NCBI GenBank assembly: GCA_030685235.1
Contig: MU839079.1
Location: 868,001 to 932,000 of the forward strand
DNA: 64,000 nt
From: Copromyces sp. CBS 386.78
Taxonomy: Eukaryota; Ascomycota; Sordariomycetes; Sordariales; Sordariaceae
Direction: 5' to 3'
The notes beneath the pieces are model-generated. The model was not told the DNA's origin and did no database searches. It was given only the letters and a program-made list of their open reading frames with translations. A program made the position numbers and the translations under genes. Shown here in pieces: positions 23,883 to 35,214 of this stretch; position 1 is the stretch's first letter, and each line of letters opens with the position of its first letter.

Positions 23883-25916
23883 ATGGCCCCTCCCTCGGGC
23901 CTCCACCAAGCCGCCTTATCCTCCGACTTCGAGACCCCTTTCCCGCCACTCATCCGATCCTCTACCGTGCCCGCCGCTCTCAAGTCGCATCGCACCGATC
24001 CCTCCCATCTGGCCCCCGAAGATGCCTACTCCCCCGTCTCTCCGCCGCGCCGAACCGGTCTCTACAACGTAGACGGCAGCGCCAGTGGCAGCAACCCGCC
24101 CAATGGCGCCTCCGCAAACGAGCTACGCCCCAGACACACCACGCGCAAAGATGGCAGTAGGAGCAGGAGCAGGAGGAGGCAGAGACGCTTTCAGAAGTTG
24201 CTCTGGGTGAAGCAGTCATACCCCGACAACTACACCGATCAGGCAACCTTCCTCGAGAAGCTCCAGCGCAACCCGCGCGTGAAGCCATATGACTTCTGGC
24301 CCCTCGTTGCCGACTCGACCGTCATTGTTCAACAAGTATGCTCCGTCATCATCTTCGTCGTCTGCTTCGTCGGCATCTTCCAAGAGCGCGTCAGTCCCGT
24401 GTCCGTGGTGGGCTTTGGCAGCTTTGCGACCTTCATTGGCTGGCTACTATGGGATTGGTGGGTAGGGGAGGAGAGTCTGAGAGCGCAAGGCGCAATGGAT
24501 GGGACTACACATTCGGATAGGGGACGGGACCCTCGTCCCGTACGGCGCCAGCATTCACTCGGCGGCCCAACCCGTAACACGAGCATGGTCAGTCTTTCGG
24601 GAGCAGGAGCGGGAGCGGGAGCACCAACATCGGCTCCAGCTTCTGTACCACCCTCAGCTGCGCCGTCGCCGCGTCCCCATCAACATCTACACATTCCCCG
24701 CTTCAGCATCGGTCCGACCGACTCGCGCTCCGCCAGCATCGAGCCCTCTACCGCTGCCGCCTCTCGCGTCGGCTCGCGGGCCCAATCGGTCGCGGACTTC
24801 CACGAAGCCCACTACGGCCACCACCGGCACCGATCCTCAACCTCCTCCCCCGTCCGCGGCAGCGGCGTGATCCCAGGAAACAGCCGCCTCCAGCTCCGTT
24901 TATCCACCATCAAGTCCGCCATCCTAATCTACTTCACTCTCCTGGGCCTCTCCCCGATTCTGAAGTCGCTGACCAGATCAACATCTTCCGACTCCATCTG
25001 GGCCATGTCCTTCTGGTTGCTTGCCATCAACATCTTCTTCTTCGACTACTCCATCAACAACAATCCGTTTACGCAAGCAACCATCACCAACCCTCATTCA
25101 ACCCAAACCGGCGGTATCGTCACAGGAGGCTCAACCCCAGCGCCAGCTGGAGCCGCCGTAACCGCAGCCACAACCGGAACCGGAACCGCAACGCCCATCC
25201 CAACCTTAACCTCAACCTCCCCACCCTCAAGCGGCACTTCCTCATCCGCCTCCGTGTCCGCACCCGGAACCGGAACCGGCACCAGCGCCAAACCCATCCC
25301 CGGTACCTCTACCCCCACCGTCCCAGGCGCTCCAACCAGCCCAGCCGCAACAGGCGGCACAGCCCCCATCCCAACGCAACACAAATTCCCCATCGCCAGT
25401 CTTTCCACCAATGCGGCGCTAATGGCCTCGACCGTGCTCGCCTCCCGCTTGCCCTCCACGGGGCAAGTCTTCTCCCTGACTCTCTTCAGCATTGAAGTTT
25501 TTGGCTTGTTCCCCGTCTTCCGACGATACGCCCGTCACCGATCATTTCGGTATCATCTCATCTTGACGGTGTTGCTGTTATTGGGAGCAGGAGCGGGTGT
25601 GGGGATTATTATTGGGGCTCCTTGTCCTCCACCTGGTTCCATCTCTTCTCTGGCAGAGACGGTAGTGGCAAGGCCAGGGGATCTGGTAGTTAGGGAGGAC
25701 GGAATGGCATGGACAAGAGGGGTCTGTGCATGCTGGCAAACCTGGCTCAAACACTCCCTCTTGGGCATGATTGTTTCCTGCTTGATTGCTGCTTTGGCCA
25801 TGGGCGGATGTAGTTGGTGGTTGATTGGGTTGCAAAAGTACAAGAACGAGATTTATGGGCCGTGGGACCCGGCGAGGCCGATTATTATTAGTAGACGGTA
25901 TTACGATGATGAATGA
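23883..25916 (+). CDS. gpi2: GPI2/PIG-C, subunit of the GPI-GlcNAc transferase complex
   Basis: This subunit of the ER-membrane complex that transfers GlcNAc to phosphatidylinositol (first step of GPI-anchor synthesis) is a single exon of 677 residues. The PIG-C signature starts at about 101 with FQKLLWVKQSYPDNYTD, followed by FLEKLQRNP and a first membrane pair at about 144-193. Further hydrophobic segments are near 345, 370, 505, 535, 560 and 630. The family-typical C-terminus YKNEIYGPWDPARPI is present. Animal PIG-C is about 300 residues. The extra length here is an N-terminal tail, a Ser/Gly/His-rich insert at about 200-335, and a Thr/Ser/Pro/Gly-rich stretch at about 395-495 between membrane segments. 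That last stretch has no intron signals that would obviously remove it. GPI2 has no catalytic residues of its own and works with PIG-A/GPI3 and partners. Confidence 0.93.
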   Translation: MAPPSGLHQAALSSDFETPFPPLIRSSTVPAALKSHRTDPSHLAPEDAYSPVSPPRRTGLYNVDGSASGSNPPNGASANELRPRHTTRKDGSRSRSRRRQRRFQKLLWVKQSYPDNYTDQATFLEKLQRNPRVKPYDFWPLVADSTVIVQQVCSVIIFVVCFVGIFQERVSPVSVVGFGSFATFIGWLLWDWWVGEESLRAQGAMDGTTHSDRGRDPRPVRRQHSLGGPTRNTSMVSLSGAGAGAGAPTSAPASVPPSAAPSPRPHQHLHIPRFSIGPTDSRSASIEPSTAAASRVGSRAQSVADFHEAHYGHHRHRSSTSSPVRGSGVIPGNSRLQLRLSTIKSAILIYFTLLGLSPILKSLTRSTSSDSIWAMSFWLLAINIFFFDYSINNNPFTQATITNPHSTQTGGIVTGGSTPAPAGAAVTAATTGTGTATPIPTLTSTSPPSSGTSSSASVSAPGTGTGTSAKPIPGTSTPTVPGAPTSPAATGGTAPIPTQHKFPIASLSTNAALMASTVLASRLPSTGQVFSLTLFSIEVFGLFPVFRRYARHRSFRYHLILTVLLLLGAGAGVGIIIGAPCPPPGSISSLAETVVARPGDLVVREDGMAWTRGVCACWQTWLKHSLLGMIVSCLIAALAMGGCSWWLIGLQKYKNEIYGPWDPARPIIISRRYYDDE

Positions 25917-26584
25917 CACTTGGTAAAGATTCGGTTGGGTTGGGTTAATGGTTGTATAAAGAAGGAGTGGGTTAAGAGGGGTTTAGATATGGCTTTGGTT
26001 CTTAAATAATAATGGTTTTCGAGATTTTTTTTTTTTGGCGGGGGGGATATAATGTGGATTACTATGATGATTTTGTTGTATGATAGTGTAATGGAGGTTG
26101 TGTGAGAGTGAAGGAGAAGGTGTATGAGTGATATGATGTTGATAGTGAAGAGATGGTGAACAGACGGATGTCTGTATGTTCCTGTATGCAAAGTAAAGAC
26201 TGGAGAGAGATGAGATGAAATCGCCCACATGCCGTTCAGGTTGATAACCAATCAACAGTGCTTATCACCAACTTCTATGATTTCCTCCCAACCAACGCAT
26301 ACAAAAAGTTCAAATGACAACTACCTACTCAAAGTATTCTGTCGTCTCAAGTCAACAAACGTTTGAACTCAACCAAATGCATAACACGACGCCTACGTCT
26401 GAAGTACTGCACAAGTAAAACAACCTTTCATTTTAACCCATCCACCTAAAATATCTACATGCGAAAATCAACCCTCAATCGCACGCAAGCCGACAAGACA
26501 TAACAAGTGCCAAAGTCATCAATCATCCATTTTTGTTTCATTCTATAATTAAATAACCATTACCACACAGCCACTGCCGTACGT
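25917..26584. other. Convergent intergenic region (GPI2 / transaldolase 3' flanks)
   Basis: The two flanking genes converge here. The sequence is AT-richer and purine-biased, with a T run near 26029-26037, as expected for 3' untranslated regions. No gene is seen. Confidence 0.6.
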
Positions 26585-28019
26585 TTACTGGGAAAGCTTC
26601 TTCTTGATGATGTCCTTGAGGGTGACGGCATCAGCAGCGAACTTGGAGATACCCTCCCGCAGCTTCTCGACGGCCATCTGGTCCTCGTTGAAGTCGAAGC
26701 GGAAGTTGGCCTCGTTGTTGATGTAGGTCTTCTTCTCGAGCGAGAGGTTGGTGGCGCCGTTGGCGTTGAGCTTCTGGGGGACGGGTTCGGTGGAGTTGAG
26801 GAGCTCCTCGAGGAGGTTGGGCTGTTTTGAGTGTCTGTTAGTACTGTTTTCTTTCAACCGATTGGAACTTGGAGACATGGGACATACGGAGATGGTAAGG
26901 TAGTCGCAGCCAGCGAGCTCGGTGATCTCGCCAGTGTTGCGGAAAGAGGCACCCATGACAATGGTCTTGTAGCCGAACTTCTTGTAGTAGTTGTAGATGG
27001 CCTTGACGGAAGACACACCAGGGTCCTCCTCCTTGGAGTAGTCCTTCTTGGTGGAAGCCTTGAACCAGTCAAGGATACGGCCAACAAAGGGGGAGATGAG
27101 GAAGGCACCGGCCTCGGCGGCGGCGATGGCCTGGACAAGGGAGAACATGAGGGTGAGGTTGGTGTTGATGCCGTGGTCGCGCTGAAGAATCTCGGCGGCC
27201 TTGATACCCTCCCAGGTGGAGGCGACCTTGATGAGGATGCGGTCCTTGGAGATGCCCTCGGCCTCGTAGAGCTGTTTGTGGTAAAAGGTCAGTATGTGCA
27301 TGAAGTTAAGGAGTGCAGGAGGCGAGGTGAGATGTTCAGTTGAAGAAAACGCACCTGGATGATGTGAAGAGCCTTGTCGACGGAAGCCTTGGTGTCGAAA
27401 GAGAGGGCGGCATCGACCTCAGTGGAGACCTTGCCGGGGACGATCTCGAGAATCTTCTTGCCGAACTGGACAAGGAGGTAGTCGAGAGCGGCATCGACCT
27501 TCTCCTCAGGGGAGCCGGGGCCCTTCTTGGCCTCAGCGATGGCAGCGTCGAGGAGAGCGCCGTACTCGGGCTTCTTGGAGGCAGCGAGAATCAGGGAGGG
27601 GTTGGTGGTGGCATCTTGGGGCTTGTACTTGGCCATGGTAGCGAAGTCGCCTGCCGGAGGACGCAAGTTAGCATCATTGGTGTCATGGTGTCCTCCTGCT
27701 CCTACATCGGAGGGAAGAGAGGCTGGTGGAAAGAAGCTTGCTTACCTGAGTCACAGACGACAACCTATACATTGCGCAAAAGATGCAGCGGTTAGCAGCT
27801 TATCTCAGAATGTCGCAAAACGCAGAGTGAGATACAATGAAGCATCTCGCATTGTCGCCAAAACCTCATCGGGTTGCGGATGTTTCGTCTGGGAAAGCTT
27901 CACCAGAAAGCTCCCCCGAATCATCAAATGAGGGGTTTGGCGGGGTACAGGGGAAACAGGAATGACGGAATTGAACGTACAGTGCCAGTGGCCTTGAGCT
28001 GCTCGAGAGAGTTAGACAT
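26585..28019 (-). CDS. tal1: Transaldolase
   Basis: This cytosolic enzyme of the non-oxidative pentose phosphate pathway moves a dihydroxyacetone unit from sedoheptulose 7-phosphate to glyceraldehyde 3-phosphate. Five exons (27981-28019, 27746-27764, 27355-27650, 26888-27271, 26585-26821) give 324 residues, the usual family length. The second exon is a 19-nt micro-exon encoding VVVCDS, which is required for the active-site Asp18. Other expected residues are visible: Asn36 in ATTNPS, Glu97 in [12 protein letters not shown], and the Schiff-base Lys133 in [13 protein letters not shown]. All introns have GT/AG ends (235, 94, 83 and 66 nt). The last intron is in frame and stop-free. The gene converges with GPI2. 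Codon use is strongly biased to C-ending codons, which suggests high expression. Confidence 0.97.
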
Positions 28020-29843
28020 TTTGGGTGATGTGTACGAGTGAATAGTAGTTTGGTGAGTGGTTTGTCGTTGGTGTTTTTGGGGGGTAGGTATCAGTCAACC
28101 CAGAAATAAAAGTCGTTAGATGTTGTAGAGAAGAAAGATGGGAAGGAATGGGAAATCAGGCGAAGTTGTTGAAGGGGGAGCAGTTGCGCTTTCAAGTGTG
28201 GTGTTGGGGAATGACGGGGAAAACGGCTGAACGTGTTGGCACTAGCGGATGGTGTGGATGGTGCCTGCAACGGAGACGAGGGGTCTTGTCATAGGTTCAG
28301 TTCTTGTCCTGGTTAAAATGAATGTGACAGTTCATCGCCATCGTCATATACCTCTCCATCCCGGCATCCGGTTTGCATACAATATCGCCGCCGCCTCCCG
28401 TCCTTGAGGTGAGCATTGACAAGTCAGTTCAGTTCCTGTCAATCCGTCTAGTTCCTTCTTCGTCCCGTCTCAATGTCCTCAAATACCACGTCTGATCCCC
28501 GACTTTTCGTCGAGTCTTTGGGCACTTCTGCAAGGTCCGGAAACTCCTCTCGGACCCAAAGGAGCCAAAGCAGCTAACACTCATCAAGGTGGTCCCCTGA
28601 TCTATACCTTCGACGCCTACTCGGAGCAGCTCTGTGGCTCTTTTTGCTTTGACACTTTTTACTTTCCCAAAATCCCCTTCCCGTCAAAAACCGCCCAGAG
28701 CCGCCCTCTCTGACCTTTTGCCATTTCTGGCCAGTTTGACAGAAACATGTGGCGAGACCAGGTCATTGTCCATCCAAGCACCAAGCACCTCGATGGCCGC
28801 GTCTCTACCGCCTCGGCCGCACTGCCGAGCTTTCCTCCCGGGTTCTGGGTTCTGGTCCTAAGGACCCAAAGATCCAAACCAAAACCAGTTCCATCTCTTT
28901 CCTTGATCTACACTTCCATCCAGAACATCCGGCACACCGATTCTCTTTTTTTATCCCAGTTCCATTTCCTTCATCGCTAATTTGACCAAATCTGTCAGCC
29001 AAACAACAGTCCTTCCCGTCAGGTGCTGTTGTTCGTGGGTTGTCTTGCGTGGGGTTAGTTCTTTGGGGTTGTTAGTGCACCGTAGCGTGAATGTTAGTGA
29101 TGCCATAACGTCACACTTGGACGGGCCCAAACAGTGACCCCATTCGGATCGGCCGGGGCCTTGCTCCACTTATTCTACATCACCAGTCATCGACATGGCA
29201 GCCAGCTTCCTAGTACACTACACATCTCTTTCTCTGCTCTACTATACCGACAGTTGTAAGGCTTGATTATCATCCTGCTGGAAATGTCGGTCTGGTAGAA
29301 TATTGAAACTTATCAAACCGGTCGTAACAACCATCAGGCTCACGCGCATCTCCTGATTCTTACCGTTGGGCATGTTCGACATTCTGCCATTCTTCCAGCT
29401 TCCAGGGGACTTTGCGGTTCGACAGCTCGGTGCAAATGGAGACGAGAGCAAGGGGGAGCTTGTCCTAACCAATTCACCCGGCCACGTTTCTGACTGCCTT
29501 TTCATCCGGCCGGCCACTTTGACGGCGAGATTTCCAGAACTCCTGGCCATCAACACCGCCAGGTTCCTATTATTAGCTCCGGGGATCGGCAGTCTCTTGT
29601 AGAATCACTAGTTTTTGAGTTCACGGATATTTTCGTTTCATAAAAATAGCAGTTGAGCACTTTCGTACCCATATCAATTATCCTATGTTTTTTTTCTCTT
29701 CCTTTCTGATCATAATGAACAACACCAAAGGATATCAGCTTTTTGCACGCCCCCGCCTTGCCTTGTCCTGCTCCTTATAATTTGAAATAAGCCACATTTC
29801 TCTCCGGCATCACACACCTCTCCGGCAACAGCACTGAGAGATC
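28020..29843. other. Intergenic region, 1.8 kb
   Basis: This holds the transaldolase promoter and leader and the 3' flank of the Tudor-SN gene. Open frames are short and overlapping, without domains. No repeat or RNA gene is recognised. Confidence 0.5.
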
Positions 29844-32557
29844 CTAGTCCTCAGTGATATCGCCATACTCCCACATACCTAGACGCGAATCCTTGGCCTG
29901 GTCTTGAGCCTTCTTGTACGAGCTCAGCGTCTTCTCGAACACGGGGCTCCTCTCCCACGGCTTGAGCTTCATGGGAACCATGGCGTATCCGGTGGAAAGA
30001 ATCTCGCGGTTGAGAGACGAATCAGGGTCCTTGGCATCCTTGGGGTCGTAGATGGTGATGTAGCTGAGACCTTCCTTGCTGTCGATGTAGTCAAAGCTGC
30101 CGACGAGCTGTCTGCCCTCGGTCAACTCGTAGATGATGTTGATGGCCTCATCAAGGTAGTGAGTGGCGGAAGGAAGCTGGACGAAGGACAGAGAGGCATC
30201 AATGGCCTGGGCCTTGAGCTTCTGGACGCCAAATTGGGCGTCCAGAGGACGGAGCTTGGACCAGGGCTGCTTCTCAGAGTTACCGTAATCGATGTAGACC
30301 ACCTCGGCAACCTTGGCAGAGCGGTCGTTCGACCTGACGCGGGCTCTGTACCACTCGCCGTCGGCGGTGAACTGAGCGGCGACAAGCTCACCAGTCTTCG
30401 GGGCGTCAGGGAGAGACTTCTTGTTGGCAGGGTTACTGTGGTACTTCTTGAACTCGTTCATGAGGGTAGTCAAGGCAGCAGTGCCCGGGCCAACCTCCTG
30501 GATCTTGAGCTTGCCGTTGGTATCAACGTTGGTGATGACGATGTCACGGTAGTCGTTGCGCTTCTCCCTGATGGTGAGCTCAACCTCGGGGGCAGCCTGA
30601 GCAGCCTCCTCCTCCTCAGCGGCATCCTGAGAAGGATCCCAGTCCTTCCACAGACCCTTGCGGGCCTCCTTGGCCTTCTTCTCAGCAGCGTTGAGCTCGG
30701 CAGCATTGCCGGACTTCTCAGCAGAATACTGATGGACGGAAGCGAGACCCTCCTCAACGAGGATCTTGGCAAAGCTCTCACGGCCAATGTAAAGGTCGCC
30801 GATGAAGCCGCCAACCTTATCAATGTCGTGAACATCAATCTCGCAGTCTCGCTGGTTGCAGCGCCTGTTGGCCAACTCAAGAGCCTCGTTTCCGAAGGGC
30901 TCACCCTGCTCCTTGGGCGTGCGGCCAGCACGAGGAGCACGGATACCGGCGAGTACCAGGGTAATCTTGACACCATCGCGAGGAATCAAGACAGTGAAGC
31001 GAGAACCAGACTTGCAATAGTCGACGATGCCAGGAACCTTCTTTTGCCTCGAGAGGGTAGAAAGCTGAAGCTTGGCCTTTTGCGCGCTCTCGGACATGTC
31101 AGTGTACTGCTTGATCTTGGGGCTCTTGCCAGACCAGATACCCTTCTTCTCCTCCTTGGCAGTCTCCTGGGCAGCGAGAAGCTCATCGTAGTTGGAAGCG
31201 CGATCAGTGTCATCTTTGCGGTGCCTGATGACGGTGGCATAACCCTCCTGGACAAGCATCAGGCCAATGTTCTTGCCATCACGAGTGACAGTGGCAACAT
31301 CACGGGCCTCGAAGTCATCAGTGGCAGCCTTGGAACCGTCAATGGAGACGCGAACGTGCTTGCCAATAACCTTCTTGCGCAGGAACTCCTTGGCCTCCTC
31401 CCTCCAGGGAGCCTCGGAAGGCTCACCAGCTCTGGGACCACGAATGCTGCTCAAGCTAAGCCTCTTCTCCTCGCCGGCCTTGTTCCGGACAAGGATGGTA
31501 TCGGCACCAACGATCTTGCTAACAGTCACGTCAAGGTCCTTACCGCCAGCAGTAGCCTTGGCAACGTGGCCCTTGTGCAACCGCAGCTGGGCGGACTGGG
31601 CCTTCTTCTCAGCAGCGCGGAGAGCAGCCATATCAGCACCGAGGAAGACGGAGTGGAAGTCGTTGCAACGGGCAAGGCCGTCCTGGAGGAGGAACTCGGC
31701 AATGTTGCCTTTAGGGTGAAGGATGGTAGCGACGAGCTGGCCCTGGGGGCTGGCACCGACAATCTTGACCTTCAACTTGCGCTGAAGGAGGCGGGTCTCA
31801 ACGAATCTCTTGGCCTCCTCACCATACTCCTCGGCAGGCTGCGTCTGACCAGTGGAGGGGTTTGTCCTGGCAGTCGATGGTGTCCTGATACCGGCAATGA
31901 GAGTCATGACCTGGTAGTGCTTCTTGTCGCTAAGGAGCAGACGGGCAAGGAGACGGTCTCCGCTAATGACCTTCTCGATGACGGCGTCCACGGTCTTGCC
32001 CTTCCACTGATTGAGGAAGTCAGGGCCACCGAGGTCGTTCTGGACCGCGATGAAGCCATCTTTGCCAGTGTGAAGGCCCTTCTGTTCGTTCCTTGCCTGG
32101 GCCTCGAGTTCCCTAAGCTTGTCGAGTCTCTGGAGAGTCTCCTCCGAGTCGTCTTTCCTGCCGGCATCCTCCCTGATCTTGAGCCAGCCAGCCTTGACGG
32201 AAGCCTCGGGAAGCTCAGTTCCGTCCTGGAGTTGTGCAATGCCATATTCCCTGCCGGAGTTGGGGATTGTGTCTGTTGAGGTTCCAAGTCAGCAATCGTG
32301 GGTGTAGGGGCAACTGAGGGCAAACGAGTGGGCAGCAGCCTACAAAGAACGGTGCACTTGATGGGCTTGCCGAGGGCCAGTTCCCTGAGGAACTCGCGGG
32401 ACTGGAAGGCGAATGGCTCGTCACCATCCTTGCTCGGACGGGGAGCAGAGACATAGGCAAGAGAGAATAAGCGCTCGAGGGCTGGGTTTTTGGGGTTGGC
32501 GAGCATGAGGGTGTCACCGCTCAGCACGTATTTTACTTGAGCGAAGAAGCTGGACAT
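29844..32557 (-). CDS. Tudor-SN / SND1 family nuclease-fold protein
   Basis: This protein has repeated staphylococcal-nuclease-like (SN) domains and a Tudor domain; animal SND1 (p100) acts in RNA processing, RISC, splicing and stress granules. Two exons (32344-32557, 29844-32272) joined over a 71-nt intron give 880 residues, the normal family size. The intron joins KPIKCTVL to YTIPNSGREYG, restoring the first SN domain. Four SN repeats run to about residue 640; successive repeats begin near VKYVLSGDTLML, IEKVISGDRLLAR, VSKIVGADTILV and VDYCKSGSRFTV. The Tudor domain lies at about 690-760 with GEWYRARVRS and VVYIDYGNSE, whose aromatic residues would form the methyl-arginine cage. A split fifth SN domain surrounds it. 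Codon bias is strong. The exceptionally long antisense open frame over this gene reflects that bias. Confidence 0.95.
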
Positions 32558-33466
32558 GGCTAAAGATATTCGAGGCGGAGCTCGTGCGGTAACAGTCGAG
32601 GGTGGTTGGAAGTATTAAGGTATAGTACTGGAAGAAGGAGGTGTTAGAAATGTATCATAGATATATAATTTGGCAACCGAGGTGCCAACTGAGGTCGTAT
32701 CGGTCTCCGAGTCGTCCCCGAGCATGCAGATATTCCAAGGCCGACATGCTTCCATGTAGATAGCTTCGGCTGGGTGTTTGGTTCATGCCGTGGTCCGGTC
32801 GGGAGGGTTTGCATCGAAGAACGAGAGGGGCAGAACCGGTGGGGGAAGCTGTCCTACATACCTGATAGAAAAATAAATAAAGAAACCAACAAGAGCTCAG
32901 CAAGGGAAGGAGAGCTCTGGAATCGTGTTATACTAAAGTGTGTGGAAAAATTGTGATATCGCAAAAGGAGAATTTGTAGAGGAGAGTAGCAGGCGGTGGA
33001 AATTCAAGTTGAAGTCGAGACTTTGACGGAAGCTCTCAAGGTGCGGCAGGTGGAAGGACAGCTGTCGGTCGGTGTGTCACGGTTTCCCTGCTGGCCCAAT
33101 CTGGACAGCTTTCGCCATGCGCATTTCATCTGTCCTTGCCCCCATCTGAAATGTGGGGTAAGAGCCCCTCAACAGCTGTTCTGGAAACGCCTCCCTCGCC
33201 AGGGGACCTGTTTCAGGGGCTGCTGGGTGGTACTTTAATGATACCCCCTTCCAAGCGCTAATTCTGCCGATGGCCAAGGTACCTCGAAGTACCCAAGACA
33301 CCCAATAACACCTTGGCGTTCCAGGCAGCACCACCATCTGTCCCGTCATCAGTGAATCCTTCCGGGTTGAAAGAAGTTGAGCAATTGATCATTTTAGTAA
33401 CCACTCACCCAGCAACACTTCCCATTCTAACGCGGAATCCACAGAGTATGAATAGCACTTCAAAAA
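32558..33466. other. Divergent promoter region between Tudor-SN and 2EXR genes
   Basis: Nine hundred bases separate two divergently read genes and should hold both promoters. The open frames have no recognisable domains. No repeats were noticed. Confidence 0.5.
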
Positions 33467-34462
33467 ATGCCAGACCGCTATACCTACCCTCCCTTCTGGG
33501 ACCTCCGCGGTCATGAGACACCAATGCTTCATCCCCGCGGGACCCCTCGAGGAGGAAGTTATCTCAAGCCTCCCTCTCCCCAGTTCTCCTTTCCCGTGTT
33601 CCCCCGTCTCCCACGGGAGGTTCGGCTTCGCATATGGGAGATGACCGTCGAGCCTCGAATCGTCGAGGTCCGGGTGAAATACAGCAAGCAGGATGCGGAC
33701 TACGACCAGGTTACCAACAGGTTTAACAAAGTCTCTCCCGAGGAGGGAAAGGTGTTCCCGTTGTTTTCGTCTACGCCGGTGCCGGCGCCGTTGCAGGCTT
33801 GTCGGGAGGCGAGGAATCATCTTGGGACGGTTTGCTATGAGAAGGCGTTTTGGGATTTACCTGTTGTAAGACCTGGACAAGCCGGTGAGGAAATGGACGA
33901 GAAGGAAGAACTGGGCGAAAAGGAACTCGACCAAGCGGAACTAGACGACGAAAATGAACTACCTCTGGACGAAAAGAATCGCGAGCAGCAGCGAACAGAT
34001 TCAGACCCAACCCCAGATCTGCCCGAGGAAGAACAACCACCAAAATACGTCTGGATGAACTTCCCCCAAGACATGCTCTCCCTCGGCCCCTCCCTCTTCC
34101 ACCACTTTGTCTCCTCCTCATCCACCTATACCTCAAAAATCACCGCCCTCCGCTTCCAGCGTGACCTCTTGTCCTCAGAAGCAGAAGCAGCCGGCGTTGA
34201 CCTCCCCGACCTCAGACTAATTTCCAAGTTCATCAACATCAAGGACCTCCACATCATCTGCGCCTACGGGCAAGACGTTGATGACTGGGCGGGGGTGGAA
34301 ACCGAGCTGGAGATGAAGTTCCCGATCCCTAGGTGGGAAGTGTTGGTGGTTGCGCCGGGGGATGATTTGGTGGTGGATGCGTATGAGATTGATGTTTATG
34401 AGAAGGCGGAGTGGGAGAATAATCCAGCGGGTTTGGCGTTGAGGGCGTTGAGGGGTAGGTAG
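33467..34462 (+). CDS. 2EXR-type fungal protein of unknown function
   Basis: This single-exon gene of 331 residues begins at an ATG preceded by A-rich leader. The N-terminal part has the 2EXR family signature, FSFPVFPRLPREVRLRIWE at about 40-58, followed by EPRIVEVRV. This domain occurs in large, mostly uncharacterised families in filamentous ascomycetes. A strongly acidic segment (about 138-195, many Glu/Asp/Gln) separates it from a C-terminal part beginning PPKYVWMNFPQDMLSLG, with a segment on residue-scale beta structure (ISKFINIKDLHIICAY). No catalytic motif, signal peptide or membrane segment is seen. The role is unknown. Confidence 0.82.
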   Translation: MPDRYTYPPFWDLRGHETPMLHPRGTPRGGSYLKPPSPQFSFPVFPRLPREVRLRIWEMTVEPRIVEVRVKYSKQDADYDQVTNRFNKVSPEEGKVFPLFSSTPVPAPLQACREARNHLGTVCYEKAFWDLPVVRPGQAGEEMDEKEELGEKELDQAELDDENELPLDEKNREQQRTDSDPTPDLPEEEQPPKYVWMNFPQDMLSLGPSLFHHFVSSSSTYTSKITALRFQRDLLSSEAEAAGVDLPDLRLISKFINIKDLHIICAYGQDVDDWAGVETELEMKFPIPRWEVLVVAPGDDLVVDAYEIDVYEKAEWENNPAGLALRALRGR

Positions 34463-35214
34463 GGCGTGAAGGGTTGAGAGTGGTGAGAGTAGAGATGTCA
34501 GGGGGGTATGACGAAGTAATTCGTATGGTGAGTGTCTCTGCAGTTTATGAACCATGAAGGTGGGTGAGCTCTTTATGTTTTAGCTCGTATATGCTTAGGC
34601 CCGTAGATATAACGGACCTATTATTGGATATGGTTAGAAAAGTTATTTATATCATATATGTCTCAACAGCCGTTCTCTTCTGCAAACTTCCGATCGCATC
34701 GCTGCGGCAGTGTACCTGAAAACGGTTGGGAATATGACAGCCGGACGTCTCCACTCTCATATGTTGCTGTGACAGCTGCCCAAGCTCCCGAGCTAGAGCT
34801 CCAAGCAAGGATCAGGCTTCATAGCGGAAGAACGGTTTGGGGTAGAAAAATGCAGGAGTCGTTTGGGATGACAGGCGAGTTTCTTCGCTTCCATATGGTC
34901 ATAAATGTTTGCTGTGAGATGTCAATTCTACGAGCAAATAAGCAGTTTAGACCTAGACGCTTTCAATGACAGCATAACAACGAGCAATTGGTTCACAGTC
35001 AGGGTGTGTGAGTAATCGGATCAACCTTTTTTTTCGGTGGGTTCAATGCCTGTGAAAGTCGCTCCAATATTCACACAACCTGACAGTCACAGAAACACTC
35101 GTCATGAACAGGCTTGATGCTTCGCTTTTACGTTTTTATTCACGCCGCTTGACAGCAGACCATTCTCAGGCTACAACAATCTAACAACGCGAACCATCCG
35201 ACCGATCGAGACGT
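34463..35214. other. Convergent intergenic region
   Basis: The 2EXR and sod-1 genes converge here. An AT-rich patch at 34581-34660 contains a small palindrome, TAGGCCCGT at 34596 pairing with ACGGACCTA ending at 34620. No gene is seen. Confidence 0.5.

Noticed and set aside
29904..32279. A 791-codon open frame antisense to the Tudor-SN gene
   Set aside because: It is Leu/Val/Gly-rich without domains, lies exactly opposite a confidently identified gene, and is explained by strong third-position bias. The open stretch ends where the sense intron begins.
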